From assembly GCA_020849765.1 (NCBI GenBank), contig JADLAY010000072.1, positions 82,643-146,642 of the forward strand: a stretch of 64,000 nucleotides of DNA. The letters run 5' to 3'. Source of the DNA: Anaerolineae bacterium (GTDB lineage Bacteria; Chloroflexota; Anaerolineae; Aggregatilineales; Phototrophicaceae). The notes below the pieces were generated by a model that was not told the DNA's origin, did no database searches, and was given only the letters and a program-made list of their open reading frames with translations. This document shows, one piece after another, positions 1-8,679 of the stretch. The position numbers were made by a program, and so were the translations under genes. The stretch's first letter is position 1, and the number at the start of each line of letters is the position of its first letter.

Positions 1-1376
1 ATCATGCGCCACATGCCGATGATCTTGTTGGTCGCCTCGCTGAATTCCGGCTCGCTGGGGAACATCGGACGGCGGCTGGCGATCTCTTTGGTGAGCAGTT
101 GCTGCTTATCGGCTTCGGGCAGCGCTGCGTATTCGTCACACAGGCCATAATGTTCGAACAGTTCGCCAACGGCAGCAGCGTGCAGACGTGAATCCTCGCG
201 CACGTCGAGCGGCGCCAGATGCAGCCCGAACAGCCTCACCTTCTGGATGATGCGGCGCACCTCCCCAGCCGAGACGCGGAAGCCATGATAGACACGCAAA
301 CTCTGGGCGACCAATTCGAGATCGGCGACCAGATCGTCGCCCGTGCGATACATGTCCGCCTGCAAGCGGCGATGGATGATGTCGAGAATCGCGCGGTAAT
401 CCTCGCCCGTGTAGCGCCCATCGCGTTCCGCCAGCGGGAAGCGCAGCGCCAGCGCCGCCGTCATGCCGACCTCATCCGACGACTGCGTGAGATGATCGCG
501 CAGGTAGGCGATCTCACGCAGATAGACCTCGCGTACGGAGGTGCGCATCGAATCGAGCGCGGCCAGCGTGACCTCCGGCGTCACGTTTGGGTTGCCGTCG
601 CGGTCACCACCGACCCACGAGGCGAAGCGCAAGAACAACGGCAAATGCGTCCAGTCGGCTTCGGGATAGTACTTGGTCAGGATTTCGCGCATGTCGATGT
701 AGATTTCGACCACGACATCCATAACCGCCGACGTGAGGAAATAGACGCTGAAGTCGATCTCGTCCGTCACCGTCGCCTTGGCGGTGCGCGTCGGGCGCGT
801 GTGCCAGAGTTCTTCGATCTCCTCGGTCATCTCCGCCTCGAGGCTGGCGCGCTCGCGGGGCAGGATGTCCGTCTCGTCGTAGTCTTCCAGGATTTCGGCG
901 ATGTGGCGCAGCTTGACCAGCACTTCTTTGCGCTTGGCTTCCGAAGGGTGTGCCGTCATCACCAGCCGAATGCAGAGCTGATCCAGGAAGCGGCGCATGG
1001 TCGCCGCATCGACGCCCGCATCATGAAGCTGTTCGACCGCCTGCTCGATGGTTTCGGCCAACTGCCCCATGCGCTCACGTTCACGCAGCACACGAATACG
1101 TTGCTGATCTTCCGCGATGTTGATAAGCTGGAAGTAGTTGCTGAAGGCTTTGATCAGCACCTTCAACATGCGCAGGTCAAGCTCTTGGAGCGTATCCGCC
1201 AGCGAGCGGGCGGCTTCAGCATCGCCAGTGCGCCGGGCCTTGGCGGCCGCACGAACGTTTTCGACCAGCGCGAAGGCTGATTCGCCATCCTGCTCTCGGA
1301 TAATACCGCCAAGCAGGTTGCCAAGCAGTCGAATATCAGCACTAAGTAGGTTGACGGCTTCGTGCGTGTCAGTCAT
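1..1376 (-). CDS. ppc: Phosphoenolpyruvate carboxylase, N-terminal part (runs off the window)
   Basis: PEP carboxylase condenses phosphoenolpyruvate with bicarbonate to oxaloacetate, an anaplerotic step feeding the TCA cycle in the cytoplasm. The reading frame starts at ATG 1376 and is open to the window edge, giving about 458 residues of a protein that is usually 880-930 long. Near residue 143 it has VMTAHPSEAKRKEV, the active-site His region (TAHPTEA in most homologues, so Thr is Ser here). Further on is FASWVGGDRDGNPNVT, the second family signature. The C-terminal catalytic motifs lie outside the window. It is divergent from the TetR gene across a 190-bp gap. Family assignment is certain; completeness cannot be judged. 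Confidence 0.96.
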   Translation of the reverse strand, partial: MTDTHEAVNLLSADIRLLGNLLGGIIREQDGESAFALVENVRAAAKARRTGDAEAARSLADTLQELDLRMLKVLIKAFSNYFQLINIAEDQQRIRVLRERERMGQLAETIEQAVEQLHDAGVDAATMRRFLDQLCIRLVMTAHPSEAKRKEVLVKLRHIAEILEDYDETDILPRERASLEAEMTEEIEELWHTRPTRTAKATVTDEIDFSVYFLTSAVMDVVVEIYIDMREILTKYYPEADWTHLPLFLRFASWVGGDRDGNPNVTPEVTLAALDSMRTSVREVYLREIAYLRDHLTQSSDEVGMTAALALRFPLAERDGRYTGEDYRAILDIIHRRLQADMYRTGDDLVADLELVAQSLRVYHGFRVSAGEVRRIIQKVRLFGLHLAPLDVREDSRLHAAAVGELFEHYGLCDEYAALPEADKQQLLTKEIASRRPMFPSEPEFSEATNKIIGMWRM

Positions 1377-1507
1377 ATGAACGTCGTAGGATTGACTTCT
1401 TCGAGATGGGCAGTTTCGGGATTGTAACGCAATTCGGACAAAGAAAAAGCGATTTTTGATTGATCATTTTCTACGAAAAAATGTTACAACTATGACACTT
1501 CCTTGTA

Positions 1508-1526
1508 AGACCCGTGAATAGGGTCT
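1508..1526. promoter_or_regulatory. Inverted repeat in the ppc/tetR divergent region
   Basis: AGACCC and GGGTCT form a perfect 6-bp inverted repeat separated by 7 bp. It lies just upstream of the predicted -35 of the TetR gene. This is a plausible operator for the adjacent regulator, but only the symmetry is seen; binding is inference. Confidence 0.3.
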
Positions 1527-1530
1527 ATAT

Positions 1531-1559
1531 TTGTAATGTTTAAATGTAATTCGTAATAC
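1531..1559 (+). promoter_or_regulatory. Predicted sigma70-type promoter of the TetR gene
   Basis: A -35 box TTGTAA (1531-1536) is separated by exactly 17 bp from a -10 box TAATAC (1554-1559). Transcription would start about 7 nt later, at or next to the GTG at 1567, which predicts a leaderless mRNA. No Shine-Dalgarno sequence is visible before either candidate start codon. Confidence 0.5.
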
Positions 1560-1566
1560 AATGTGA

Positions 1567-2181
1567 GTGAATTGTCGTATTATGCGGCGTACGCCTCAAC
1601 AGGAACGTGGGCAGCGCCGTGTCCAGCAGATCCTGGACGCGGCAGCAGAAGTTTTCGCCGAGGTTGGCTACGAAGTAGCGACGACCAATATGATCGCGCA
1701 ACGCGCCAATACGTCGATTGGTTCTCTCTACCAGTTCTTCCCCAACAAAGATTCAATCGTGAAGCTGCTGGCGCGGCGTATGGCAGACGATTTCGCTACT
1801 GAGCTAACGCCGGCTGGAGAAGCGGGCGAATGCCCGCACAAGATCGACAATTTCGTCGAAGAGATCTACCGTTTTTCGCTAACGCACACCGGCTTCGTAT
1901 CGCTCCTGCATGGTCCGGTGTATTCCGCGGGCAGCATTCGCGCTTATTCACACCTGCACGAAAAACTGCAGCAGTACGTGCAGGCGATGCTGGCTTCGGA
2001 GAACGGGCCACCCAGAGACCCGGTGCCCATCATCACCATTCGCATCGCCATTTGCTGTACGGCTGCAGTTCTCGGTTATGTGACGGTCATGCCCGCTGAG
2101 AACCGGGCGTTTGCCCTCGATGAACTCAAACGAACGCTGAAGGCATTCCTCTGTACGCCGGGGCAAACGCCCGCAATTTGA
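1567..2181 (+). CDS. TetR/AcrR family transcriptional regulator
   Basis: A one-component repressor of 204 residues. Residues about 12-60 are a TetR-type helix-turn-helix: RVQQILDAAAEVFAEVGYE, then TTNMIAQRANTSIGSLYQFF, then an NKDSIV segment. The remaining ~140 residues are the variable helical ligand/dimer domain, and the ligand cannot be inferred. The start is GTG 1567, supported by a promoter whose -10 box ends 7 nt upstream; ATG 1582 is the alternative and would remove five residues. No transporter or enzyme target is co-directional next to it. The divergent neighbour is ppc and the convergent neighbours are proteases. An inverted repeat at 1508-1526 may be its own operator (inference). 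Confidence 0.88.
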   Translation: MNCRIMRRTPQQERGQRRVQQILDAAAEVFAEVGYEVATTNMIAQRANTSIGSLYQFFPNKDSIVKLLARRMADDFATELTPAGEAGECPHKIDNFVEEIYRFSLTHTGFVSLLHGPVYSAGSIRAYSHLHEKLQQYVQAMLASENGPPRDPVPIITIRIAICCTAAVLGYVTVMPAENRAFALDELKRTLKAFLCTPGQTPAI

Positions 2182-2255
2182 CTGCAAAACATTCAATGGC
2201 AGTCCCGTGTTGGACTGCGCACATGTTCGCAGCGAAAACAACCGCATCACGGCGA

Positions 2256-2867
2256 TCAGACGATGACGACGGCCTCAGGGGTTCCCAGCGCCTGGCGCAG
2301 GAAGTCCTTGACGACGTCGACGGCGATTGCCACGCCGATCTCCGGCCCGTTCATGAGCATGTTGACACCGACCAGTCGCCCTTGAGAGTCCACCAGCGGC
2401 CCGCCGGAGTGCCCAGGGCGTAAGCGCAGGTTGGCGACCACGCCGTCGTAGGCCAGGGGCGGTAGTTCCGGGAACTCGCGGCCCACGCCCACCACCACGC
2501 CGCCGGTCGCGCCATTGGCGATGCCAAACGGATGCCCCAGGGCCATGACGAAATCGCCCGGCTTGAGCAGCCGCGACTGACCCAGCGGAATCGTGGGTAG
2601 ATCCTCTGCGTCGACAGCCAGTGCCGCCAAGTCGCGCTCGTAGCTGTGGGCGATCACGCGCGCCGGGAGGGCGCGCTTATCCGGCAGCACGACCTGGAGG
2701 CCGCGACCCCGCCCGACGACGTGGGCGTTGGTCAAGATCAGGCCGTCAGCATGCCAGATCGTGCCCGCCCCGACTCCATGTGCGCCTGCGACGATGCGGA
2801 CGAGGCTGCGCTGAACATCCGACGCCAGCTCAGCCATCTCCGCGTTGAGTTGTTGCAGCGTGTTCAC
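2256..2867 (-). CDS. Trypsin-like serine protease (S1C/DegP fold) without PDZ domain
   Basis: A short (203 aa) protease domain of the HtrA/DegP fold. The full catalytic triad is visible: His in ILTNAHVVG, Asp in YERDLAAL, and Ser in RPGHSGGPLV. There is no signal peptide, no membrane segment and no PDZ domain, so it may act in the cytoplasm or leave by an unrecognised route, unlike classical periplasmic or membrane-anchored HtrA. Its start overlaps the stop of the upstream protease by 4 bp (ATGA), showing translational coupling. The pair may act as partners, with the upstream paralogue supplying the PDZ domain (inference). Confidence 0.88.
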   Translation of the reverse strand: MNTLQQLNAEMAELASDVQRSLVRIVAGAHGVGAGTIWHADGLILTNAHVVGRGRGLQVVLPDKRALPARVIAHSYERDLAALAVDAEDLPTIPLGQSRLLKPGDFVMALGHPFGIANGATGGVVVGVGREFPELPPLAYDGVVANLRLRPGHSGGPLVDSQGRLVGVNMLMNGPEIGVAIAVDVVKDFLRQALGTPEAVVIV

Positions 2868-3760
2868 GAACGTTCGCCGATGACCACGTCGCGGCTGATC
2901 TGCTCGCCGCCGCGGATGATGCTGACGGAGACCGACTTACCGACGCGATCGCCGCTGAGCAGCGCCATCAGATCGTCCATGTGGCGGATCGGCTGGCCGT
3001 CGAGCGCGACGAGCGTATCACCCAGGAAGAGACCACCGGCTTCCGCCGGGCTGCCGGACTCGACCGAAGCGATCAGCAGGCCGGTCTCCTGGCCCAGCTT
3101 CTCAGCCAACGGCCCTGGCAGACGCGCCGGTTGTGCGCTGACGCCCAGGTAGCCCCGGCGCACGTGCCCATGTGCGAGCAGCGTTTCGGCAATGCGGCTG
3201 ATGGTCGCCGAGGGCAGCGTGACGCTGACGCCGCGCAGCAACGCCGAGGTATTCATCCCGGCAAAACTGCCACCCGCGCCGACCAGCGGCCCGCCCGAAA
3301 AGCCAGGATACATGACAACGTCGGTTTGCAGATAGGCGTCAATCATGCCACCGGCGACCGTGCGCCAGCTTTCCTCGACCGCGCTGACAACGCCGAGAGT
3401 CGCCTGCGCTTTGTGACCGGGACGCCCGACCGCCAGCACCAGATGACCGACTTTGACCTCGTCGAGCGTGAGCCAGGTCGGCGCAGTTAGCCCGCTTGCC
3501 TGGGCGCGCAGCACGGCGATGTCCGTCGTCGGGTCGCGCCCGACCAGCGATGCCTCGACCGTGCTGCCATCCGGCAGGCCAACGCGAATGTTCTCGTCGC
3601 GTTCGACCACATGATGGCTGGTGACCAGGACACCATCGGACGACCAGACGATGCCGGACGCGGGCGAACGACGGCGCGCTTCGATGCGGACGAGGCTGGC
3701 CGATGCCGTTTCGACCACGGCGGCGAGATCGGCGGAAAGGGACTTCAAGACATCATTCAT
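2864..3760 (-). CDS. HtrA-like trypsin-family protein with C-terminal PDZ domain
   Basis: About 298 residues: an S1C protease domain (residues ~15-190) followed by a PDZ domain (~200-290; RRGYLGVSAQPARLP and PAEAGGLFLGDTLVALDG). Triad residues are visible as His in VTSHHVVERD, Asp in PTTDIAVL and Ser in YPGFSGGPLV. No signal peptide or membrane anchor is seen, which is unusual for the family. ATG 3760 is preferred over the in-frame GTG 3769 because a GGAG box sits 8 nt upstream of it. It is the first gene of a coupled protease pair and follows a LuxR-type regulator gene on the same strand after a gap of about 110 bp, so the three may be co-expressed. Confidence 0.88.
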   Translation of the reverse strand: MNDVLKSLSADLAAVVETASASLVRIEARRRSPASGIVWSSDGVLVTSHHVVERDENIRVGLPDGSTVEASLVGRDPTTDIAVLRAQASGLTAPTWLTLDEVKVGHLVLAVGRPGHKAQATLGVVSAVEESWRTVAGGMIDAYLQTDVVMYPGFSGGPLVGAGGSFAGMNTSALLRGVSVTLPSATISRIAETLLAHGHVRRGYLGVSAQPARLPGPLAEKLGQETGLLIASVESGSPAEAGGLFLGDTLVALDGQPIRHMDDLMALLSGDRVGKSVSVSIIRGGEQISRDVVIGERS

Positions 3761-3869
3761 GGGGATCACTCCATCTGCGTTGTTCCATGTTCTGATTAAA
3801 GCAAAGTCCGCGCCGAAAAGGATCGCCTATAGAGCGAGGTACGTCCTGGAAGAAAGGCTAGGCAGAGGT

Positions 3870-4550
3870 CTAGAGCGAGATCAGGCCGCGGCGGGTGGCC
3901 TGAACGACCGCCTCCGTCCGGCTCTGGACGTTGAGCTTGGTCATGATGGCGTTGACGTGGAATTTGACGGTGTGCTCGCTGATGTTGAGCCGCAGCGCGA
4001 TCTGCTTGTTGGCCATGCCCTCCGCCAGCATGTTGAGCACCTCCATCTCGCGCGCGGTCATGATCTCGCTGGGGATGGGCGTCTCCGCGGGGGTGGACGC
4101 TTCGACCACCGTCAGCAGTTCAGGGCTGAAGACGGCCAGCCCCTGAGCCAGGGCGCGCAGGGTCGCCAGCATGGCGGACAGATCGACATTCGACAGCAGC
4201 AATCCGCGGGCACCGGCCGCCAGGAATGTCGCAGCGCGGCTATTTTCGGTCACGAGCACGAGCACGGGGATGTCGATATCGCGCAGGGCGTCGAACTGGG
4301 CTTCGTCGGTGTCGCCGTCATAGGGCGGCTCCCAGATGATGACGTGCGGCGAATAGAGCTGCACCATGTCCGTCCAATTCGCATCTGATGGGATTTGCCC
4401 GACGACGTCGATGCCCGGCTGGCCGCTCAACAACGAAGCAAGGCCCGCGCGCGCAAACGGGCTTTCCGCCATGACGACGACGTGCAGTGTTTCGATTTCC
4501 GCGATCACATCCAATCCATGGGGTTTCCAGATGGCAATATGCCCCATCAT
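3870..4550 (-). CDS. NarL/FixJ-type regulator with degenerate receiver domain
   Basis: 226 residues: an N-terminal receiver-like fold (~20-140) and a C-terminal LuxR-type HTH (~160-226; MTAREMEVLNMLAEGMANKQ, then LNISEHTVKFHVNAIMTKL). The receiver has lost its phosphorylation site. The phospho-acceptor Asp position reads IIWEPP, with Glu at residue 74, and the acidic pair that binds Mg2+ at the end of strand 1 is replaced (VVVMAES). It is therefore probably not controlled by a histidine kinase; Glu may mimic the phosphorylated state, or the domain may bind a ligand or partner. It lies upstream of two protease genes on the same strand. No histidine kinase is nearby. Confidence 0.87.
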   Translation of the reverse strand: MMGHIAIWKPHGLDVIAEIETLHVVVMAESPFARAGLASLLSGQPGIDVVGQIPSDANWTDMVQLYSPHVIIWEPPYDGDTDEAQFDALRDIDIPVLVLVTENSRAATFLAAGARGLLLSNVDLSAMLATLRALAQGLAVFSPELLTVVEASTPAETPIPSEIMTAREMEVLNMLAEGMANKQIALRLNISEHTVKFHVNAIMTKLNVQSRTEAVVQATRRGLISL

Positions 4551-4595
4551 GCCACAGCCATAGTTAGAGGCATGTTGGAGAAACCTGAATTGGCG

Positions 4596-7253
4596 CTAGC
4601 GGATGATGATCTCAATCGGGAGCGACGCGGCATCCGCCCCATCCGCCAGCAGGAGCCGCTGGTTGGTCGCCGGATCGTACAGGCCGACGATCAGATGTGC
4701 GCTGCCCGGATGCGCAGCCTCGTTGTAGGTCAACTGATGGGGATCGACGATGTATTCCCCGGCGCGCCAGCCCACTGTCGGGCGCATCGCCTGCGCCGGG
4801 CGCGCATCGCTCTGCGCGATCAGACGTCCGTCCGCATCCAGAAGCTGGACGAAGACGACGTAATCGCCCGCGGGTTCGCCGTCCCCGGCACGCCAGACAA
4901 GCGTGACCTGCGGCGGCGTCTCCAAAGTAAGCTCGGTCGCGTCGAGCGAGTAGCCGGCCAGATCGCCCACGCCTGGGACTGCCACGGACAGCGCGTGATC
5001 GAAGGCCGGTGGTTCGTACAGCGCTTCGACGGCTTCGATCGGCTGGCGCGCCAGCTCAGTGCCATCCGGCAGCACAATCTCCGCCACACCTGAGGGCGCA
5101 TCGGCGGGGATGCGCGCCAGGCGCCAATCGAGGACGATGCCGTCGGCCTCCGTGAGCGTCGTCGCAATCGGCAGCGACCAGCGCCCGTCTACGTCACGCA
5201 GAGTCAAATCAGGAGGCGGTGCATCCGTCTGCCAGAGCAATGTCATGGAGATAACATCGCCGTTGCGGCGCGTGGGCTGTTCGGGTGCCAGATCGTGGGC
5301 AAGCAGCCGCGTCGCCGCATCGAGGGCGAGATCGGGCTGGAACGGCAGATCGGTCGTTCGATTGCTGGCTGCCCAGACAGGTGCATCGTCCGCAATCCAC
5401 GTCGCCAGCACCAGATCGCGTCCGGAGGTCGGCACGTCAGGCGCGACCAACGGCTCGTAGCCGGAGGGCAGCGTTTCTTCATAGACGCGCAGCAGCACCT
5501 GATACTCGCCCGGCGGCGTCCCATAGGGCAGGCGCAAGAGCGGATAGGCGGTCAGATGATCGCCGGAGAGGCGCTGGTCGCTCGTCTGCTGATCCGCCTG
5601 CGCGAAGACGGCGTCGGCGCGCGCGATCTCCCAGCCCAGGGCGTTGCGCACGATCAGTGCCGCTTTGAGCGGGGTCGCCGTCGTCCGGTCGAGCATCAGC
5701 TCCAGCGGCACGCAGCGCGCCTGATCGGGCGAACCGGGCGCGATCTCGCCGTAGCCAACCAGCGTTGCCAGCGACTCCCCCACGCTGCCGAAGGCGAAAT
5801 CGACGGCGGTCACCGGCGGCAGCGATCGCCCTGGCTGATCATTAAGCTCGTCAGTCATCCCGGCGACGGTGAACGATAGGGGCGCGTCGACCGTAGTGTC
5901 GCCGAGTATGCAGTCGATCATGCCGCGGTAGTCAGCGCGCTGTGTGTACCAGATGTTGCGGGCGATGCGTCCTTCGGCGGGCAGCAGCGGCAGCACCTCG
6001 TCCGCGGGCGCGCCCTCAGGCAGAGTCACACGCCGGGCTGTCACACCGAGCCGGTCCCAATAGTAGGCCAGTTCGTAGCGATCGGCGTACGACCAGGCGA
6101 TCACGGTGTCGTCCGCCGTCAGCGACTCGGCATAGTAGCGAACCATCGCCCGCGCATCATCATGCTGATAGGCCGGGTTCTGCGCCAACACGAGCACGAC
6201 GATCAGCGTCACCACGAACGGCGCGACAGCGAGCCAACGCAGCCCGTTCGGGCGCAGGCGCGCGATGCCCGCCGCCAGCGGGATCACGAGCAGCGGCGCA
6301 ACCATGACCAGATAGCGCCCGTGCATCTCGTTGCCGAGCACGACCAGCCCGGCGATCACACCACCCGTCAGCAGCAGCGTGTGGAGGACGAGCCAGCGGG
6401 CAGCAGGACGCCGCCATGGGATCAGGCTGGCGAACAGGGCGAAAGCCACCATGCTCAAGGCGATGAGGATGGTACTCTGGCCGACCAGGCTCCACGGCCC
6501 GGCAAAAAATGCCTGCCAGATCTGCGCCAGCAAGGCGGGCGTCAGGCCCGGCGCGGACGTGACAGCGCTGTTGGCCTCACCCAGGCGCAGGTAATAGGTC
6601 GCGAACCAGGGCGCGTAGATGGCCGCGACAACCGCCTGCCCTGTCAGCCACCAGCGCCAATCGGGACGGCGGAGGCTACGCCGGACGATCCAGGCGATCA
6701 GCGTGACCGCGTTCAGCCACAGGGCGACGATCGGCCCGGTATTGTGCGCATACAGCAGCCCAAGTTCCGCCAGCCAGAGCGCGATCCAGGCCCAACGGGT
6801 CGGCACTCTCAGCAGCCGGTGCCACGCCAGCGCGCAGATCATGACCAGGAAGGCCAGCAGCGTGTACATGCGCGCTTCCTGCGCCGCCCACCAGAGCAGC
6901 GGCAGGCAGGCCGCCAGCAGCGCCGCAAACATTCCCGCGCGCCTGCCGAACAGATCGGCGGCCAGGCGATAGACCAGCGCGATGGTGAGCAGGCCAAAGA
7001 TCGTCGAGACCCAGCGCAGCGCAAATTCGCTCAGCCCGAAAAGGCGCGCGCCGACGTGTAGCACCATATAATAGAGGGGTGGATTGGTGAGATCGGCGCG
7101 GGCGGCATCGAGCAGCGTGGGTTGCGCCGCCGCGTGGGCAGACCAGCCTTCGTCGAACCAGATGCTCTGATCGGCAATGCGAAACAGATAGGCTGCCAGC
7201 GCCAGCAGCAGGACGGCGACCACTATCCAGACGAAGGCCCAACGCTTGATCAT
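4596..7253 (-). CDS. Polytopic GT39/ArnT-like glycosyltransferase with large extracytoplasmic tail
   Basis: 885 residues. The N-terminal ~420 residues hold about ten hydrophobic segments in the GT-C layout. The first external loop has SIWFDEGWSA, whose Asp-Glu matches the catalytic acidic loop of PMT/ArnT-type enzymes that use polyprenyl-phosphate sugars. A later QEARMYTLLAF motif is also typical of bacterial GT39-like proteins. The C-terminal ~450 residues are hydrophilic and appear to contain two or three related beta-rich modules (for example LVGYGEIAPGSP and LAGYSLDATE followed by strands). It probably glycosylates a surface protein or glycan on the outer face of the membrane; acceptor and sugar are unknown. 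It stands alone, with FHA and regulator genes around it. Confidence 0.85.
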   Translation of the reverse strand: MIKRWAFVWIVVAVLLLALAAYLFRIADQSIWFDEGWSAHAAAQPTLLDAARADLTNPPLYYMVLHVGARLFGLSEFALRWVSTIFGLLTIALVYRLAADLFGRRAGMFAALLAACLPLLWWAAQEARMYTLLAFLVMICALAWHRLLRVPTRWAWIALWLAELGLLYAHNTGPIVALWLNAVTLIAWIVRRSLRRPDWRWWLTGQAVVAAIYAPWFATYYLRLGEANSAVTSAPGLTPALLAQIWQAFFAGPWSLVGQSTILIALSMVAFALFASLIPWRRPAARWLVLHTLLLTGGVIAGLVVLGNEMHGRYLVMVAPLLVIPLAAGIARLRPNGLRWLAVAPFVVTLIVVLVLAQNPAYQHDDARAMVRYYAESLTADDTVIAWSYADRYELAYYWDRLGVTARRVTLPEGAPADEVLPLLPAEGRIARNIWYTQRADYRGMIDCILGDTTVDAPLSFTVAGMTDELNDQPGRSLPPVTAVDFAFGSVGESLATLVGYGEIAPGSPDQARCVPLELMLDRTTATPLKAALIVRNALGWEIARADAVFAQADQQTSDQRLSGDHLTAYPLLRLPYGTPPGEYQVLLRVYEETLPSGYEPLVAPDVPTSGRDLVLATWIADDAPVWAASNRTTDLPFQPDLALDAATRLLAHDLAPEQPTRRNGDVISMTLLWQTDAPPPDLTLRDVDGRWSLPIATTLTEADGIVLDWRLARIPADAPSGVAEIVLPDGTELARQPIEAVEALYEPPAFDHALSVAVPGVGDLAGYSLDATELTLETPPQVTLVWRAGDGEPAGDYVVFVQLLDADGRLIAQSDARPAQAMRPTVGWRAGEYIVDPHQLTYNEAAHPGSAHLIVGLYDPATNQRLLLADGADAASLPIEIIIR

Positions 7254-7393
7254 GCGCAGACGGTAGCACGCGCGCCTGGGCCTGTCAATCTGCCGGTGAA
7301 ACGATTTTGAAACTTGAGATTGCGCTAAATTAATAAAGGGTCATAGAATAAAAAGTGTAGAACGTTGCGTTTAGCGAGCCGTGTGACAGTCTT

Positions 7394-8170
7394 ATGATGG
7401 ATGACCGCCAGCCTGAGAAAAAAATGAGCACGCCAGATAACCCTGCCCCTCCTGCACCGAAGGTGGTCACGCCTGCACCGAAACCGGCGGCGCCGAACTC
7501 GACGACGACGGACCTGTCCTCGATGCGTGCGACCAAACGCCTGGGAGACGTCACCAACAACAAGTGTCCCAACTGCGATCTCGTGAATCGCGTCGGTGTG
7601 CTCGTCTGCGAGAACTGCGGCACCAGCCTGATCGCCGGGGCGGTCTCCGTCCCTGCCACGCGCAACCTGAGCGATCCGAAGCTGGTCACGGGCCGCCTGT
7701 TTCCCGACCGGCTGTCGGACGTCCTCGGCGGCCAGAAGCTGCCCTTCGTCCCTGCGCCGGATAAAGTCATTTCGCCACCGGCCGGTCACAAGACCGGCGG
7801 CAGTCTGTTCGACGACGATATGATCCTGCGCCTGGAAGTCGTCGGCGCGACGATTCCGATCCTCGTCTACCCCAAACGCGAAATCGTCATCGGCAGGCGC
7901 GACGTCGCCACCGGCACGCAGCCGGATGTCGACCTGACCTCCTACGCCGGGTACCGGATGGGTGTTAGCCGCCGCCATGCGATGATTCAGTTGAAAGACG
8001 GGCATCTGGAGTTTGTCGACCTGGGCAGCAGCAACGGATCGAAGCTCAATGGCACGGTCGTGCAGCCGCATCGCCCGTTCCCGGTGCGGGATGGCGATGA
8101 ACTGACCTTCGGCAACATGAAACTGCGCGTGATGTTCCAGAACGGCACTCAGCGCATCAGGCTCCCGTAG
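7394..8170 (+). CDS. Zinc-ribbon and FHA domain protein
   Basis: 258 residues. After a Pro/Ala-rich N-terminus comes a zinc ribbon (CPNC at ~59-62 and CENC at ~74-77), a linker, and a C-terminal FHA domain (~155-245) with GRRDVATGTQPDVDLTSYAG, GVSRRHAMI and DLGSSNGSKLNG. These are the Gly-Arg, Ser-x-x-His and Asn-Gly elements that recognise phosphothreonine. FHA proteins act as docking partners of Ser/Thr kinases, but no kinase is in the window. The start could be ATG 7394 or ATG 7424; neither has a strong ribosome-binding site. The convergent gene behind it encodes a roadblock protein, another signalling scaffold. Confidence 0.9.
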   Translation: MMDDRQPEKKMSTPDNPAPPAPKVVTPAPKPAAPNSTTTDLSSMRATKRLGDVTNNKCPNCDLVNRVGVLVCENCGTSLIAGAVSVPATRNLSDPKLVTGRLFPDRLSDVLGGQKLPFVPAPDKVISPPAGHKTGGSLFDDDMILRLEVVGATIPILVYPKREIVIGRRDVATGTQPDVDLTSYAGYRMGVSRRHAMIQLKDGHLEFVDLGSSNGSKLNGTVVQPHRPFPVRDGDELTFGNMKLRVMFQNGTQRIRLP

Positions 8171-8179
8171 CCAGGCTCA

Positions 8180-8578
8180 CTAGCGCAGTACGGACTCCAC
8201 TTCTGAAGCCGCCTTCTTCGCCGCGTAGAGCACGTGGCTGAGGCGCGAGCCTTTTTCCGCCAGCACCGCCAGCGACGCACGCCCGGCGGGGAAAATCACG
8301 ATCACGCCCTCTTCGCCTTCCATGAGCAGCCGTTCAAGCTGCCCCTGCGCCAGGCGTCCCAACGTCTTTTCGGCGAGGCCGACCAGCGTGGCAGACATGG
8401 CGGCCACCTGCGGGCTGCTGGTGGGGTTTTGATGCGGGTTTTCGTCGTCGGTGGGTGGGTAGGCCGCGACGAGCAGGCCATCGATGTTGACGATCACCGT
8501 CGCCTTGACGCCGTCGACGGCGGCGTGCAGCGTTTTCAGCGTGCGCTCCAGTGCAGCGCTTCTCGACTCTTGTGACAT
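8180..8578 (-). CDS. Roadblock/LC7 domain protein (MglB-like)
   Basis: 132 residues, about the size of a single roadblock/LC7 domain. The pattern ALERTLKTLHAAVDGVKATV, then NIDGLLVAAYP, then a long helix and GVIVIFPAGRASLAVLAEKG is the usual alpha-beta-beta-alpha-beta layout. Family members such as MglB regulate small Ras-like GTPases. No such GTPase is encoded here, so the partner is unknown. ATG 8578 is chosen because GGGAAG lies 9 nt upstream; upstream extensions add Arg-rich sequence not expected in the family. It is downstream of trmD on the same strand after about 100 bp. Confidence 0.82.
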   Translation of the reverse strand: MSQESRSAALERTLKTLHAAVDGVKATVIVNIDGLLVAAYPPTDDENPHQNPTSSPQVAAMSATLVGLAEKTLGRLAQGQLERLLMEGEEGVIVIFPAGRASLAVLAEKGSRLSHVLYAAKKAASEVESVLR

Positions 8579-8679
8579 GCGCGAACTCTTCCCAGATTTT
8601 AGAGCACCGGATAGCGACCGGCCTGTAAAGGGCTTTACCGGAAATGCCCTTCTCAGTATAGCCGATGAGATGCGGCGGC

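Noticed and set aside
2179..2203. Terminator after the TetR gene (GACTGC ... GCAGTC)
   Set aside because: Only a 6-bp stem with a 13-nt loop and no T-tract.
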